DNA of 64,000 nucleotides, from positions 15,004,001 to 15,068,000 of the forward strand of contig CM055612.1 in assembly GCA_029379385.1 (NCBI GenBank). Direction: 5' to 3'. This DNA comes from Quillaja saponaria. Its lineage: Eukaryota; Streptophyta; Magnoliopsida; Fabales; Quillajaceae. Positions 48,754-59,887 of the stretch are shown in pieces. Positions within the stretch are counted from its first letter, which is position 1; each line of letters opens with the position of its first letter. The position numbers and the translations under genes are program-made. Under the pieces are notes generated by a model that saw only the letters and a list, made by a program, of their open reading frames with translations, did not search any database and was not told the DNA's origin.

Positions 48754-50035
48754 GTGGAGTTTGAGACTTTGGCTGTCGGTACATCGGGTCCATCATGGAT
48801 GACTCCCCTGGTGGATTATATACAATCAGGCGGGCTCCCTTCGAATACAATCGAAGCAAAAATTGTCAAAAGAAGAGCTGCAAGATATTGCATGATGCAT
48901 GACCGTTTGTACAGGCGGTCCTGTACTAGCCCATATCTGAAATGCTTGTCCCAAGAAGAGTCAGAATATGTTTTAGACGAAGTGCACAGGGGTGTTTGTA
49001 GGAGCGCATATAGGTCATAGAGCTTTGGCGCAGAAAGTTTTAAGAGCGGGATATTTTTGGCCTACCTTTTAAGAGGACGCCAAGTTGTGGGTGAAGAAGT
49101 GTGATAATTGCCAAGAGGTCGGGTAGGGTGCCAAGGCTACCCTCGAACAGACTAACATCCATCGTCAGCCCTTGGCCTTTCGCTATATGGGGTTTGGATA
49201 TCTTAGGACCCTTTCCTGGGGGAAGAACTGGAAAGGTGAAAAAGTTCATTTTGGTAACTTGTGATTACTTTACAAAATGGGCTAAAGTAGAGTCGACGCC
49301 CTCAATTAGTGCCAAAGCCATGGAGAAGTTCTTTTAGAAACACATCATTTTGCGTTTTGGAATACCAAGAGCCATAGTTACCGATCATGAAAGACAGTTT
49401 GACTTTCGACCTACCAAATCCTGGTGCTCCGAATTTGGAATTGACCTGCGCTTTTCGTCAGTAGCCTACCCCAGGCCAATGGCCAGGCAGAAGTTGTTAA
49501 CAAGATACTTCTGGAAGGATTAAAGAAAAAGGTAGATCGGAATAAATTAGACTGGGAAGAATACCTACAGCAGGTGTTATGGTCATACCGCACTACATGG
49601 AAGATTACCACGGGAGAAACGCCTTTCAACCTGACTTATGGAATGGAGGCGGTCATACCAGTGGAACTAGGGGTTTCATCCCCTAGGGTTGAAGCCTATT
49701 TTGAGGAGAGCAATGAGACTAAAATAAGATCGAACCTCGATTTGCTTGAGGAGGTCAGGGAGAAAGCTGGCCTTCACCAGATCGTCCATCAACAGACCAC
49801 AGCTCAACATTTTAACGACAAGGTGAAACTGAGACCTCTACAAGTGGGTGATTTTGTTCTAAGACTGAATCAATTCAAGAGTGGAAGCTCGAAAGGAAAA
49901 CTCAAGAAATCGTGGGAAGGTCCATACCAAATTGCCCATATTGTGGGTCCAGGTTCCTACAAAATCAGAACAGAAGTGGAAAAAGTTCTCCCGAACAGCT
50001 TCAATGCAAGACATTTGAAAAAATATTATCATTAA
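48754..50035 (+). pseudogene. Tat-type element integrase, broken
   Basis: The integrase inserts the cDNA. The zinc-binding part straddles a phase change near 49,005 (HRGVCRSAYRS, then GHRALAQKVLRAGYFWP, then CDNCQ). The core has WGLDILGPFP and CDYFTKWAKVE, VTDHERQFD for the second Asp, and a damaged QAE region near 49,475. The last open part (49,574-50,035) is the C-terminal domain and includes ETPFNLTYGMEAVIPVE and GPYQIAHIVGPGSYKI, ending in TAA. Several stops and shifts make it inactive. Confidence 0.88.
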
Positions 50036-50128
50036 TGTAGATCGCTTTGTTCTGCAAACTTTTTTCTTTTAGCTCTGCTTCTGAACATTAATGTAGATCA
50101 CCTTGTTCTGTAAATCTCAATGATGTAA

Positions 50129-50129
<1 letters not shown>

Positions 50130-50159
<30 letters not shown>

Positions 50160-50160
50160 C
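50130..50160. repeat. Long poly-T tract
   Basis: An almost unbroken T run just after the integrase stop. It separates pol from the tandem repeats. Confidence 0.9.
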
Positions 50161-50204
50161 AGGACAAGGATTTATCCCAAGTACAAGTAATCGCCAAAAC
50201 CCAT

Positions 50205-50672
50205 GAGGCAAAAACGGTCGTGGTTCACCTGGTCGATCCAACGACTTTGACAGGGAACCCGACCTCCCTAGTGCTCAAGGTTCAGGCAAGCGAGGCCACT
50301 AGGTTTCAATCCTGCGGTCTGAGCCTTCGCCGAGTTTACCCAGAAGAGGTCCGCACTCGGACATTTAAATCTCCAAAGGCAGACTCTAAAATGAGATCTG
50401 ACCTAGTGCCCTACGCGGGACGAAAATCGTCAAAACTCGGGTGGCAAAAAAGGTTGAGGTTCACCTGGTCAATCCAAAGACCTTGACAGGGAACCAGACC
50501 TCCCCAGTGCTTGCGGTTCAGGCAAGCGAGGCCGACAGGTTTCAATCCTGCGATTCGAGCCTCCACCGAGTTTACCTGGAAGAGGTGCAAAGAGTTGGCA
50601 GCGAGATCCCACTCTTTAAGACTATAGGCGGACTCTAAAATGAGATCCGACCTTGTACCCTACGTGGGACAA
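50205..50672. repeat. Two tandem repeats (about 235 bp each) in the 3' region of the Tat-type element
   Basis: The two units (about 50,205-50,437 and 50,440-50,672) share blocks such as GACAGGGAACC, GGTTCAGGCAAGCGAGGCC and TAGGCAGACTC/GGCGGACTC-AAAATGAGAT. Open frames here are produced by the repeat and are not genes. Confidence 0.8.
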
Positions 50673-50864
50673 TTTCAAACCTTATTAAGGTAGATCGCCG
50701 TTTATTTAAAAGTTCATTACGCAAACTTATAATTTAGAGTTGACCAAATCGTAATCATAATCATAAAGATAGGTCAAATACTCAATAAAATTAAAATAAT
50801 AATAATAATAAAAATATCATTTCAATTCTACATTCATCACAAAAATTTACAAGTGTCCCTAGAA

Positions 50865-53292
50865 CTACTGATCACCGGCGTCATTATCTTCATTCTTTTC
50901 ACCCTCAACCACGTCATCAGCATCTAGTTCTATGGCCTCAACCTCCCCGTCCGCGGCGCCCTAATCTCCATATCCCTCTTCCTTAGCAGCTTCAGCCTCG
51001 GCGAGCATCTTCGCCAGCCTTTCCTCCTCTTCGGCTTCTTCTTCGCCAAGCCACTTCACCTTAGAAATATCCAAAGAGAGGTTACGCTCCTTCAGCCATA
51101 CTCGACAGTCCACCCATCCATTCGCGTACAGACGACTATCGTGATTGTAGATCATTTTTTGACAGTCGTCTAAATTTTTGAAATTCTCCATAGCTATCCG
51201 GGCCTTCTCTTTGGATACTTCCAGTTCGGCTCTCAGCCTAGCAATCTCCTCATCTTTATAGGCTTGGCTTTCCGCTGCTTGAATTTTCTCTTCCCTTAGT
51301 CAGACCGCCTCAGATTCAAATGCCCGGCACCGTTCAATTTCTTCTCTAAGGCTGAGCTGCCTCCTGGTTTTGCTCATGGCACTGGTTGAGCCACCCTTCC
51401 ACCTCGGCCCCCAAACACAGGACTTCAGCTTGTAGTGACTCAAATTGTTCCGAAGAAGCTCGCCCTTCAACCTCAGGCCTTTTCCGCTTGGATTAACTAA
51501 GCCTTTAAATTTTCGTTTTCCTGAATGGTACCGAGCAGCTTGTTCGTGGAGTATTCTGCGTCCTCCTGGGCTTTCTTAAGTTTGGTATATAAGGACGTCT
51601 GGTATTGGAGGGACTGCAAATAACAATATCGCATCAATAATATTACACAAACATGCAACAACACATGAAATATATCAAGTTATAAAAGATTATCCATACC
51701 TGCACGCCCGCAGACAGCCTGGTAATAAAGGTGCTCTCCAACGTTAGATCGTCCATCAAAGCTGCATTCGTGGGCAGGTGGTCCCCCTCGCTATGGCAAA
51801 CGCCGCACTTGGGATGTCGCTGATATAGGCATCCTCTGGGACCCTAGGAAAACATGTGCTGGAACCTTGGCTAGTGAAAAGCCGTCTGGTCCTGTTTGCT
51901 CCCTCAAGGAGGGCTCTACCCTTGCCCTCTTTTACGAATGACCTGATTTGGGACGAAGTGGCGTCCTCTCACGATCGTCCACTGGGATCGTACTCAAGGG
52001 CAACACGTCCCTTGTGACTCTGTCATCCGGGACTCCTCTTGAGCCCAGTCGATGGAGGAGGATACTTCGACTATGTCTTTTTGGGAGGCTGAGCTTGGTT
52101 TTGACTTTTTGGGTGGTCTCCCACCTTCATTCACTGACCTCTTCCCTTTTGAGGTTGAAGCCTTTTCTGCCTTCTCTCTTAAGGCCTCAAGACGTCGCCT
52201 TGTTGCTGCCTTCACTTTAGCGGCCTCCTACTCAGGTGTTAGACTCATATCTGCAAAACAAGAAATCAAAGGTTCAGTAACAGTGACTTCAAAAATCATT
52301 CAACAAAAAAGGTACAATGTTGCGCAATGCGAACTAAAATCCAGCTCGGATAAACCCATCCTAACCAGCATCGCGCCAGAAGTAAAAAATGTAGTGTTAA
52401 AAAGCTCGTCCCGTTAAAACTTATTGTACACGAGGATCTTAGAGTACTTCTTGTACTGTACTCGATTCATCCTCGAAGGTTTTTTAGGCTTCCAGGTTCA
52501 TAAAATCCTTCATTTGTGCAGCAAACCTGTGGGGCGAGGAGCCTCAAAGAAAAATTACTGGGGTTTCCACTCTTTGTTATTATCGGGATGTCCTTGGTAG
52601 AGGTCGAACTTTGCAGAAAAATATATCCACCCCCCCCCCCCGACGTGTTCTTAATATGATGGAGGTGCCTTGAACACTATCAAGGACCGAAGAATTTGCA
52701 AAGTGTTGTAGACGTTTATAAAGGTGATCAGAAATCTCCATGCAGTTGGGAATGACCTGAGCTGGGCAGATACCTAAGGCGTTCAGAACTTTGATGATAA
52801 AAGGGTGGAAAGGATAGCGAACCCCGGCCTTTAGGTAGTCTTCATAGAAGCAGAACATGTTCGGGTGAGAGTGATAGGGGCGATCTCCGTAAGGACCGAC
52901 CTTGTAAACTTTGGCCTTGACAGGTTCAAAATACAGCCTGCGCGCCCTCCAACTTATGGTCACTTATGACGTTCTCTATGACATTCAGGGCGGTGATGTT
53001 AGTTTGAGGCTAGAAGATCGCCACATCATCATCAGATTCTTCATCCTTATCCCTTTCGGGCGAGAAGCAAGATTGAGCAGTGGCCTTCGTCTTCAACCTA
53101 GAAGCTCCCAGACTCGATGTTATCTGAGCCTGAGGACGTGGATGGATGATAAGCTAGGGAAGGCGGAAGAACCTTTCCTTTCCCTGGTCAGTAAGTAGGC
53201 TCCGCGCCCACGGGCACTATGGTGCCATCTGCTGGGTGGCCATCAGACAGATCGAAGGGCAGGGCTGATGGAGAACCTCCCTCACTAGACAT
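50865..53292 (-). pseudogene. Antisense reading region of the Tat-type element (gypsy-type Transposase_28-like)
   Basis: Minus-strand coding region opposite to gag-pol. It starts at ATG 53,292 (MSSEGGSPSALPFDLSDGHP, stop soon after), then 52,963-52,580 with HPFIIKVLNALGICPAQVIPN, the hallmark of the plant family Pfam calls putative gypsy-type transposon (PF04195). A basic Lys/Arg/Ser region follows (52,215-51,994), then a coiled coil (AYKDEEIARLRAELEVSKEK) leading into 51,191-50,961. After one in-frame TAG (50,961-50,963) an acidic tail ends at 50,865. Introns may be involved. The role of this protein in the element is unknown; stops show this copy is dead. Confidence 0.75.
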
Positions 53293-53787
53293 ATTAACTG
53301 AACAACAGATGAAAAGTTTTCAAGTTTAGAAGCTTGTACCTAGCGATGAAGGAAGGCGTGTAGAAATTTTTATATCCTGAGTAGTCGAGCTGGTTGAACG
53401 CAAATTAGCAGAGCTTCGCTACAAAAATCTCAAAGTAGGGCAAAAATGTGGGGGTTGGGGTGCCTTATATAGGCCTCAAAGGTTTCCCTCGCACATTGGG
53501 CCCACTCCACACGAGACACGTGGCACTGTCCCAATGCTCACCCATAATTTCGTCCAATAACAGTGTAAAGCCCGACTCGGAATACAAAGAGTCATGATAC
53601 AACCAATAGCGAGGGAAAGTTTGACCCAGACCCGCGTGTGATTCACCTCAGGTTTACATTTGGCCGCCGATGACCTAATCGCCTTTGTTTCTTGTTGCCG
53701 TACGTGCCAGATAAAGTTCGATCCTTGTGGGCGACCTTGATGGTAATTCCGCGTTGTTTTGATTGGGTCCTTTTTTCGGGGGACTAG

Positions 53788-54197
53788 TGTTAATATAGTA
53801 TAATGACATCCATTGAGAGCATGCCACGTGGTGGTTTCCTTTCTACTTGGTAGCTTGAAAAGTTCAGGTGGCCCGTGCATAGCTCATCTACTCTATATAT
53901 ACATGTCATGTTCCTAAAAAAAGGGTAAGAAAAACCAAAGGTGAAAAAGTCTTTAAGTTACCCCCTCTTTTACCCATTATTCTACTATTCTCCTTCTGAC
54001 TTACTCATCGGAGGATTTAGGGAGTTCACCCCGGACTCGGCTCCCGTCCTCTATTTTGCAGGACACGAGAGCAACAGGTCTCTAGGTATCCAAGTCGCCA
54101 GAACACCGTTGAAACACTTTGACCACAAAGACTACTTAAAGGCTACTTCAAGCCTGTCCATTCCCGTAACCCGTGCAGATTAACTTTGACATTAACA
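53788..54197 (+). repeat. 3' LTR of the Tat-type element
   Basis: 410 bp, preceded by the purine tract CGGGGGACTAG. Near-identical in layout to the 5' LTR apart from a 6-bp insertion (ACCACA-like, near 54,121). Confidence 0.93.
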
Positions 54198-54202
54198 CAT
54201 GT

Positions 54203-54989
54203 CTTTCATTTTTTTTCCTCCACAATTTCATCAATTTCCTCCTTCACTTCTTTCATTCTCTTACTAATATTATGTCCTCCATTTTCACCCGATTTGAAAT
54301 TAATAACATCTAGTTTTAAGGTATATATTTTTGGTACATTATTAAATTTGTTTTGAATTATTCAATAATTGTAGACTATAGTTATATATTATGTTTATTT
54401 ACATATATCATTCTATAATTATATTACCTATGCTAATTATATGTTTACTTGATAGTAAATGCAATGCAATTTAATTTTACATGTTATTATTATATAGTCC
54501 CATTGTTATAGCATTTTTATTTAGCATGATGGATAACAGTGGGAGGATGATATGGAGAGAAAATGAAGTTAAAATTTTCATAGAATGTTGAAAATTGCAA
54601 GGAAGGGAAATTGCATTTAAAGGTATAGGTTTGTCTAGAATTGTGAGTCGATTTGAGGAGCTTCATGTGGTGTATAAATTATTTTATTTTGAACTAATTT
54701 ATATTTTAAATTTATGAAAATATTATGGCCGACATTGATTTTATTTTCATTATTTAATTATATATAAAATTTTATGAGAGCTGTTTTACTTTTGTTTTTG
54801 ATTGGTGTTTTTTGATTTTATTTTTTCTTTTGAAATTCAATACATGTCTTTTTCTTTTGAGTTATCTTATCAAATAATGATCTTGTAAAACTTAATTATT
54901 GATCTGTTATTTCATTTAATAGGGATTATATTTAAATTCCATCAACCTTAGTGTGTGTATATATCTGTATATATATATATAATCTGTAT
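54203..54989. other. AT-rich spacer, no gene seen
   Basis: No gene or recognised repeat. A TA microsatellite-like stretch occurs near 54,957-54,997. Confidence 0.45.
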
Positions 54990-56094
54990 ATATATATGTT
55001 GAGGTAAGGAATTAATGGAAGTGAGTAATGAGTATGAACAAAGGAGAGTTAAGTGGTTTTGAAGGGGTGCAGGTGGCAGATTTCGTGGGTGAAAAAAATT
55101 TAGTATTTCGAGTGTCTTCAGGGCTGAATTAAATTAAGAGTTCAAAAGAGAAAATATAGTTTAAGATCTTGAGGTGATGACTACAAAATGTCATAGTCTG
55201 GTTCCAATTATATTTTTCAGTAGATCTTTTGGACTGCAGCTAGGTCAATGTAGGATTTTTTAATGCGCTTAGGTCAGTCCGGGGAGTCTCCATCATGGAT
55301 TAGGTTTAGAATTAGCATAGGACCTCCGAATGAAAGTTGTTCCTAACATCTTGAAACACTGTACTGGAGAGTTTCTTAACTTAATTCCTAAGTATGAGAA
55401 TTAGATAAACATCAAAAATCAAAGGTTGGCAACTAGGAATTCTACGAGTGCTCTGTTTTGTCTATATGAAGAATCGAGGGAGTTCAAGGCTTATTTTAGA
55501 AAAATTTTCTAAATAACAAAGCTACTTAACTTCTTAAAGTTAATGTTTTAACTTGGTTTTATTAAATTTGACTAAGCATGTAAGTGAAAATAAACATATA
55601 TCCAAGGACGGTCGTGAAATGCCTAAAATGAGTAAATTTTAAATAATTAAATGTACTAATATACACATCCACATAATACATATCATACATATATAGAAAT
55701 ATATACTTGTCTATTAATAAATCCAATAAACAGAATTGAATTTCTTTTTTCCTAGAGAAAGCTATGTTAAAATAACTTAGGTAACGTCAAAATTGACAAA
55801 ATCCTGTATTTTACAGAATTTGATGCAACTTCAAAGAATAAACTATATTGATATATAAATCTAAAAATTTCAAATGATATACCATTATAAAGCTACATAA
55901 GTCTGGTATTTTATAAATCTTATGAAACTAGATTTGAATTTCCTAGAGAAAGATATGACTATTAGAGTGAACACTGGTCTAAACCCCAAGTTTGGACAGT
56001 TTTAATATTTCTAACTCACTAGTGTTTTCCATCTTTTCTAATAGTTTCTTTCCACCCTATACATTGTCAAGACATCTAAAATGTCTTAGGCCTC
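54990..56094 (+). mobile_element. Internal LTR fragment joined to the 5' LTR of the 58-kb chromovirus
   Basis: This aligns with the middle of LTR copy C (about 23,960-24,690) and, reversed, with the 18.4-18.8 kb part of copy B. It contains GTATTTCGAGTG near 55,110 and CATTGTCAAGACATCTAAAATGTCT-like sequence near 56,065. It ends at a TTAGGCCT-like junction, after which sequence from an earlier part of the LTR (compare 62,985 onwards) begins. The order is not that of a normal LTR, so this is a rearranged or recombinant end. Confidence 0.65.
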
Positions 56095-57976
56095 ATTAAC
56101 AGGTGTAGTACCCTGTTTTGAGGGCAGCAACTTTTTCTTGCACAAGATCAAGCTCTTTTACTTGCAATGCCAAGCACCTTAGCTTCCTCCCAAAACGATG
56201 GCAGCCACCACCAAGCTAGCAGCAGCAAAGAGGTCCTTTTGTGTCTTGTTTTTGGTCCAGTTGTGAGGCGAGAAGTGAAGGCAGCAGCCCCATTTCGTAA
56301 GTCAGCCCCTGTTTTGCTTGATTTCTTTGTCCTTGCCATGTATTAAACTTGTTTAAACCTTGTGCTCCTCTTGTTTCCCATGAAACTTTAACTACAATCT
56401 TTGTGGTTTAATTTGAGTAATTGAAGTTAGGGATTTCAATAGATAAAATACATAATTAGGAGACTTGTAAATGGTGGATTTAGAATGAATTAGTGTTAAG
56501 TTGTAATAATCCAAGCCTTTAAATAGCTAAACCAACTCTAAAGCTAATGTTTGGAATATGACTAACATGGAATTAATAGAATTGTGTTGATTTTCTTGGA
56601 GTATGTATATACATATGTGTATATATATACATACACATGAATGAGAATAAATTATGCCTTTAAGGTGTTTGTTAAAATGCCTAAGAGGGATTAATTTTAA
56701 AAGAATGCATGAAATATATATATAGAGAGGTTTGAGGAATTAGAGGATTAACCATGGAATTTATAAACTAAGTATTACTTGAAATTATGATTTTCAGCTC
56801 CGGAATGTGTTGTTGATCCAGAGACACCTTTGAATTCAAGAAGAAATGACACACCAAATCCATAAGCCTTGTGAGTTGAAAATGTTTGTTGGTAGTGTGT
56901 TGTGAGTATTTGTTTAGGTGTATATATGCATATAAGTAAATATAATTCTAAAATTTGAATGTTTAACACTTTGATTGAATTAATTTCTAAAAGTGCTATG
57001 TTGTTGACATTCTAATATTGATTGTATTGTGCTTTGGAGTGAAACTTTACTTGTGTTTAATAAGGGCCAATGAAACTATTTTTTATTATATATGAGATAG
57101 AATATGGTTGCACCTAGGATAACTTGATTTGATTATTTGATATTTGATATTTGAACAAAAATATTTGAGTAACTTTGCCTCGGGGGAGGTTATGTGAGAA
57201 GCTTATGTATATTCTTGGTTTGTGGGAGTAAAAAGCCACAAGAAGGATGTGTATTTACTTTGCGGGTGCTGAGTTACTCCGATTGACCCTTTTGTATGCT
57301 TTGAGTGATTTGTATGCATATTACATGTGAGTTGTATTGGTTTGATTTTACGCTTTTTATATCTATGTACGTATGAAATCAAATTGTCTTTGTAACTTGT
57401 GCTAACACAAGATTATTTTATCTATATATTTGAATTATGCGTTGATTTTATGCAAGCACCTTTTGGGTGTGTTTTTCACTCATTGATTCATTATGACTCA
57501 CACCTGGTTTGTTCATGGTTTTTTTTTTTTAGTATCAGGATCCAAGCAAATATCTCTGATGGATACTTGACTTGTTGATAGTATTGCGGTAGGGTATTTT
57601 ATTTGAGATAATTTTCTTGAAGCCAAAGGATGAAGCTTTGTTGTCACATCAGGGCTTGAGTCTTGGATTTTGATTTGTGCTATAATTAGTTTGTTAATGT
57701 ATATGGCATGAAATGGAGCGGAGCTCCTTGTGGTTATTGTTGTTGTTATTGTCTGGTTGCCTATAACCATAACCTATAACTTCTGTTGAAATGTTTAGTT
57801 AAATTACTGTACATTTCAGTAAATAAGTACTTTTATATAATTATGTTTTTACAGAACTTTCTTTTTACTTTTAATTAAGTCATTCATTATATGCATTTTT
57901 TTGGTTGGGAGTTCTGGTTACGGAGAATGGTTATCCATTCCCCCGGCAGGTCATGCCTCCTGTATAGGCTGTGATA
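56095..57976 (+). repeat. 5' LTR of the chromovirus, 5'-truncated
   Basis: The first 270 bases match 62,985-63,250 of the 3' LTR. The last part matches the end of LTR copies A and C (including the CTCATTGATTCA-TGACTCACACC block near 57,478). It ends GCTGTGATA at 57,976, directly before the primer site. The expected TGTTATAACCC start is absent here. Confidence 0.75.
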
Positions 57977-57978
57977 AG

Positions 57979-57991
57979 TTGGTATCAGAGC
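57979..57991 (+). other. Chromovirus primer-binding site (tRNA-Met)
   Basis: TTGGTATCAGAGC two bases after the LTR end. Confidence 0.85.
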
Positions 57992-58189
57992 TTAGGTTTA
58001 GAGGTCTATGACTGCAAATACAAGACATTGTTTCTTTGTTTAAATACGTTACTCGGGGCATATTTGGACTTAGTAATACGTCCTAATTCATCCTCAAAAC
58101 TTCAAGTTGTGATTTTTTGATATACTGTCCTTTTATATGATAAATGTATATTGAATTCTTTTGTGTTTCTTTTAGATGTGATGAGATGT

Positions 58190-59430
58190 AGTGGCCATGT
58201 TCGAGCTATGGGAGGCAGCAAGATGCTTGCTCCGACCAGGGATTTACCAGTCCTCAGGTGCCGGTAAATAGGGATAGAGGTAGAGCTGTTGAGCCAGTTG
58301 AAGTAGCGACCCCTGGTCCTAATCTAGAGTAGCTTATACAGGGATTAAATAGAGTACAAAGGACTATAGGTGATTTAGTTGGGATCTTGGCTTAACAACA
58401 TTAAGCTCAGTAGGCTCAACCACAACCTCCTGTAGTTTCTCCTATTCAACCTCAACAAGAGGCAAATCCTCCAGTTTCCAACTCAGTAAGACCAAGAAGT
58501 ATTTGTATTATTACATGATTTTTGGAAGATACAGCCACCGAGGTTTTCTTGTGTTGACCCTGCTTAGGATCCGTATACCTTCCTAAAGAAGTCTTACTGA
58601 TTATGTGTGGCTTTGGGATGTGATCCTGTTCAGGTTATGAAGTTAGTTAGCTATCAGCTGCACTATATATTGTGCGAGTGGTATATGGTATTGCAACGAC
58701 GGACCAAGCCGACCCCACTTGCTTAGCCTAAGTTTAGTAGAGCTTTCATTGACCATTTTCTACCTGAGAGCGTAAGAGAAAAGTATGCTCGGGATTTTGA
58801 GCGGTTAGTTCAGACTAAAGACATATGAGTAGTGGAGTATGAGACTCGGTTTACCCTGCTATCTCACTTTGCTCCGCATATGGCGACTACAGAGCAGATG
58901 AGAGTGAAGATGATGGTTTGAGGGATTCCTTATTTAAGTCAGTGTTCGTGATGAGCACTACCACTTACACACAAGCTATGGATTATACCTAGCAACTGGA
59001 GAACCAATATTTGGAAAGGCAGTTAGAGCAAGAAAGTCACAAGAAGGCAAGATAGAATGGTTCTTCCATTTTTAGATCAGGTGGTTGTCGAAGGAATAAA
59101 GATGGATTTACCTTAGGGTGTGGCTCTTTTTGTGGGGGTTTCTAGTCCAACAGAAAGGTGAATTTACCTTAGGGCATGGCTCTTTTCGTAGGGGTTTCCT
59201 AGTCTGGCAGAGGTTAAACTAGACAGAGCTTTGGAGGTCAATCACAAGTGGTATCGTCTAGTGGTCCCCGAGCCTCTGAAGTTCCGGTATGCCCTAAAGT
59301 GTAGTGCTATGGATCATCGCATCAAGGATTGTACATTGATGAGTGGGTAGTCTTCCTTAGCCTGGATGTCTCATTTATTGTAGGGTGGATCTCCCTTGCC
59401 TGCTACTCCTGTTAGATCTCAAGAAGGTCA
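58190..59430 (+). pseudogene. Chromovirus Gag, heavily decayed
   Basis: Readable only in fragments: a piece near 58,735-58,800 (FSRAFIDHFLPESVREKYA) is the retrotransposon gag core, and TRFTLLSHFAPHMATTEQMR follows near 58,850. Near-repeated bases around 59,100 and 59,160 (CCTTAGGGTGTGGCTCTTTT-like) show a small internal duplication. Stops are frequent. Confidence 0.75.
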
Positions 59431-59487
59431 TGGTACTTTTACTAGAGGTTCACGATCTTTGGGAGGGGTCAAGCCAGTGCATATGCT

Positions 59488-59850
59488 TTGACTTCGCAGG
59501 ATACTGAGGCTTCAAATGCAATGGTGTCAGGTAGATTGCTTGTCTGTTCAATTAGTACTAAAGTACTATGTGATCCTGGAGCCACTCATTCTTTCACATC
59601 TCCATATTTTGCCTCTTATGTTCTCGTCTTTAGTAGTTTTGACTTTGTTGGGGGAAATGATTTTGGCAAATAGATACATTCTTTCTGTGAAGTTGTACTG
59701 GATAATGGTGTATGTTTTGCTGACTTGATCATATTAGACATGTTGAAATATGATGGGATTCTAGACATGGATTGGTTGTCTAACCATCATGTTGTGGTGG
59801 ATTGTCATGATAAAAATGTCAAGTTTAGCATTCTTGAGTAGCTGAATTTA
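59488..59850 (+). pseudogene. Chromovirus aspartic protease region
   Basis: The open frame at 59,488-59,673 has CDPGATHSFTSPYFASYV, the chromovirus form of the protease active site with its Asp. The distal part is in another phase (ILDMDWLSNHHVVVDC near 59,757), so a frameshift splits it. Confidence 0.75.
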
Positions 59851-59887
59851 TTTTTTTCAAGGGGATCAGAGTGAAGTTCCTCGTAAT

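Larger units (their letters stand above)
44360..54197 (+). mobile_element. Full-length Tat-lineage Ty3/Gypsy retrotransposon
   Basis: 9.8 kb element with LTRs at 44,360-44,762 and 53,788-54,197, both TGTTAATATAG...TTAACA, and target duplication CATGT at 44,355-44,359 and 54,198-54,202. The primer site TTGGCGCCGTCTGTGAGA directly follows the 5' LTR. Order: gag, protease, RT, degenerate RNase H, archaeal-type RNase H, integrase, tandem repeats, antisense reading region, GGGGG purine tract, 3' LTR. The second RNase H and long 3' region point to the Tat clade. The LTRs differ at about 30 positions by eye (near 7 percent), so the insertion is not recent. Stops and frameshifts occur throughout pol. 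Confidence 0.93.

Noticed and set aside
50220..50638. Two similar plus-strand open frames
   Set aside because: They are produced by the 235-bp tandem repeat and have no start context or domain.
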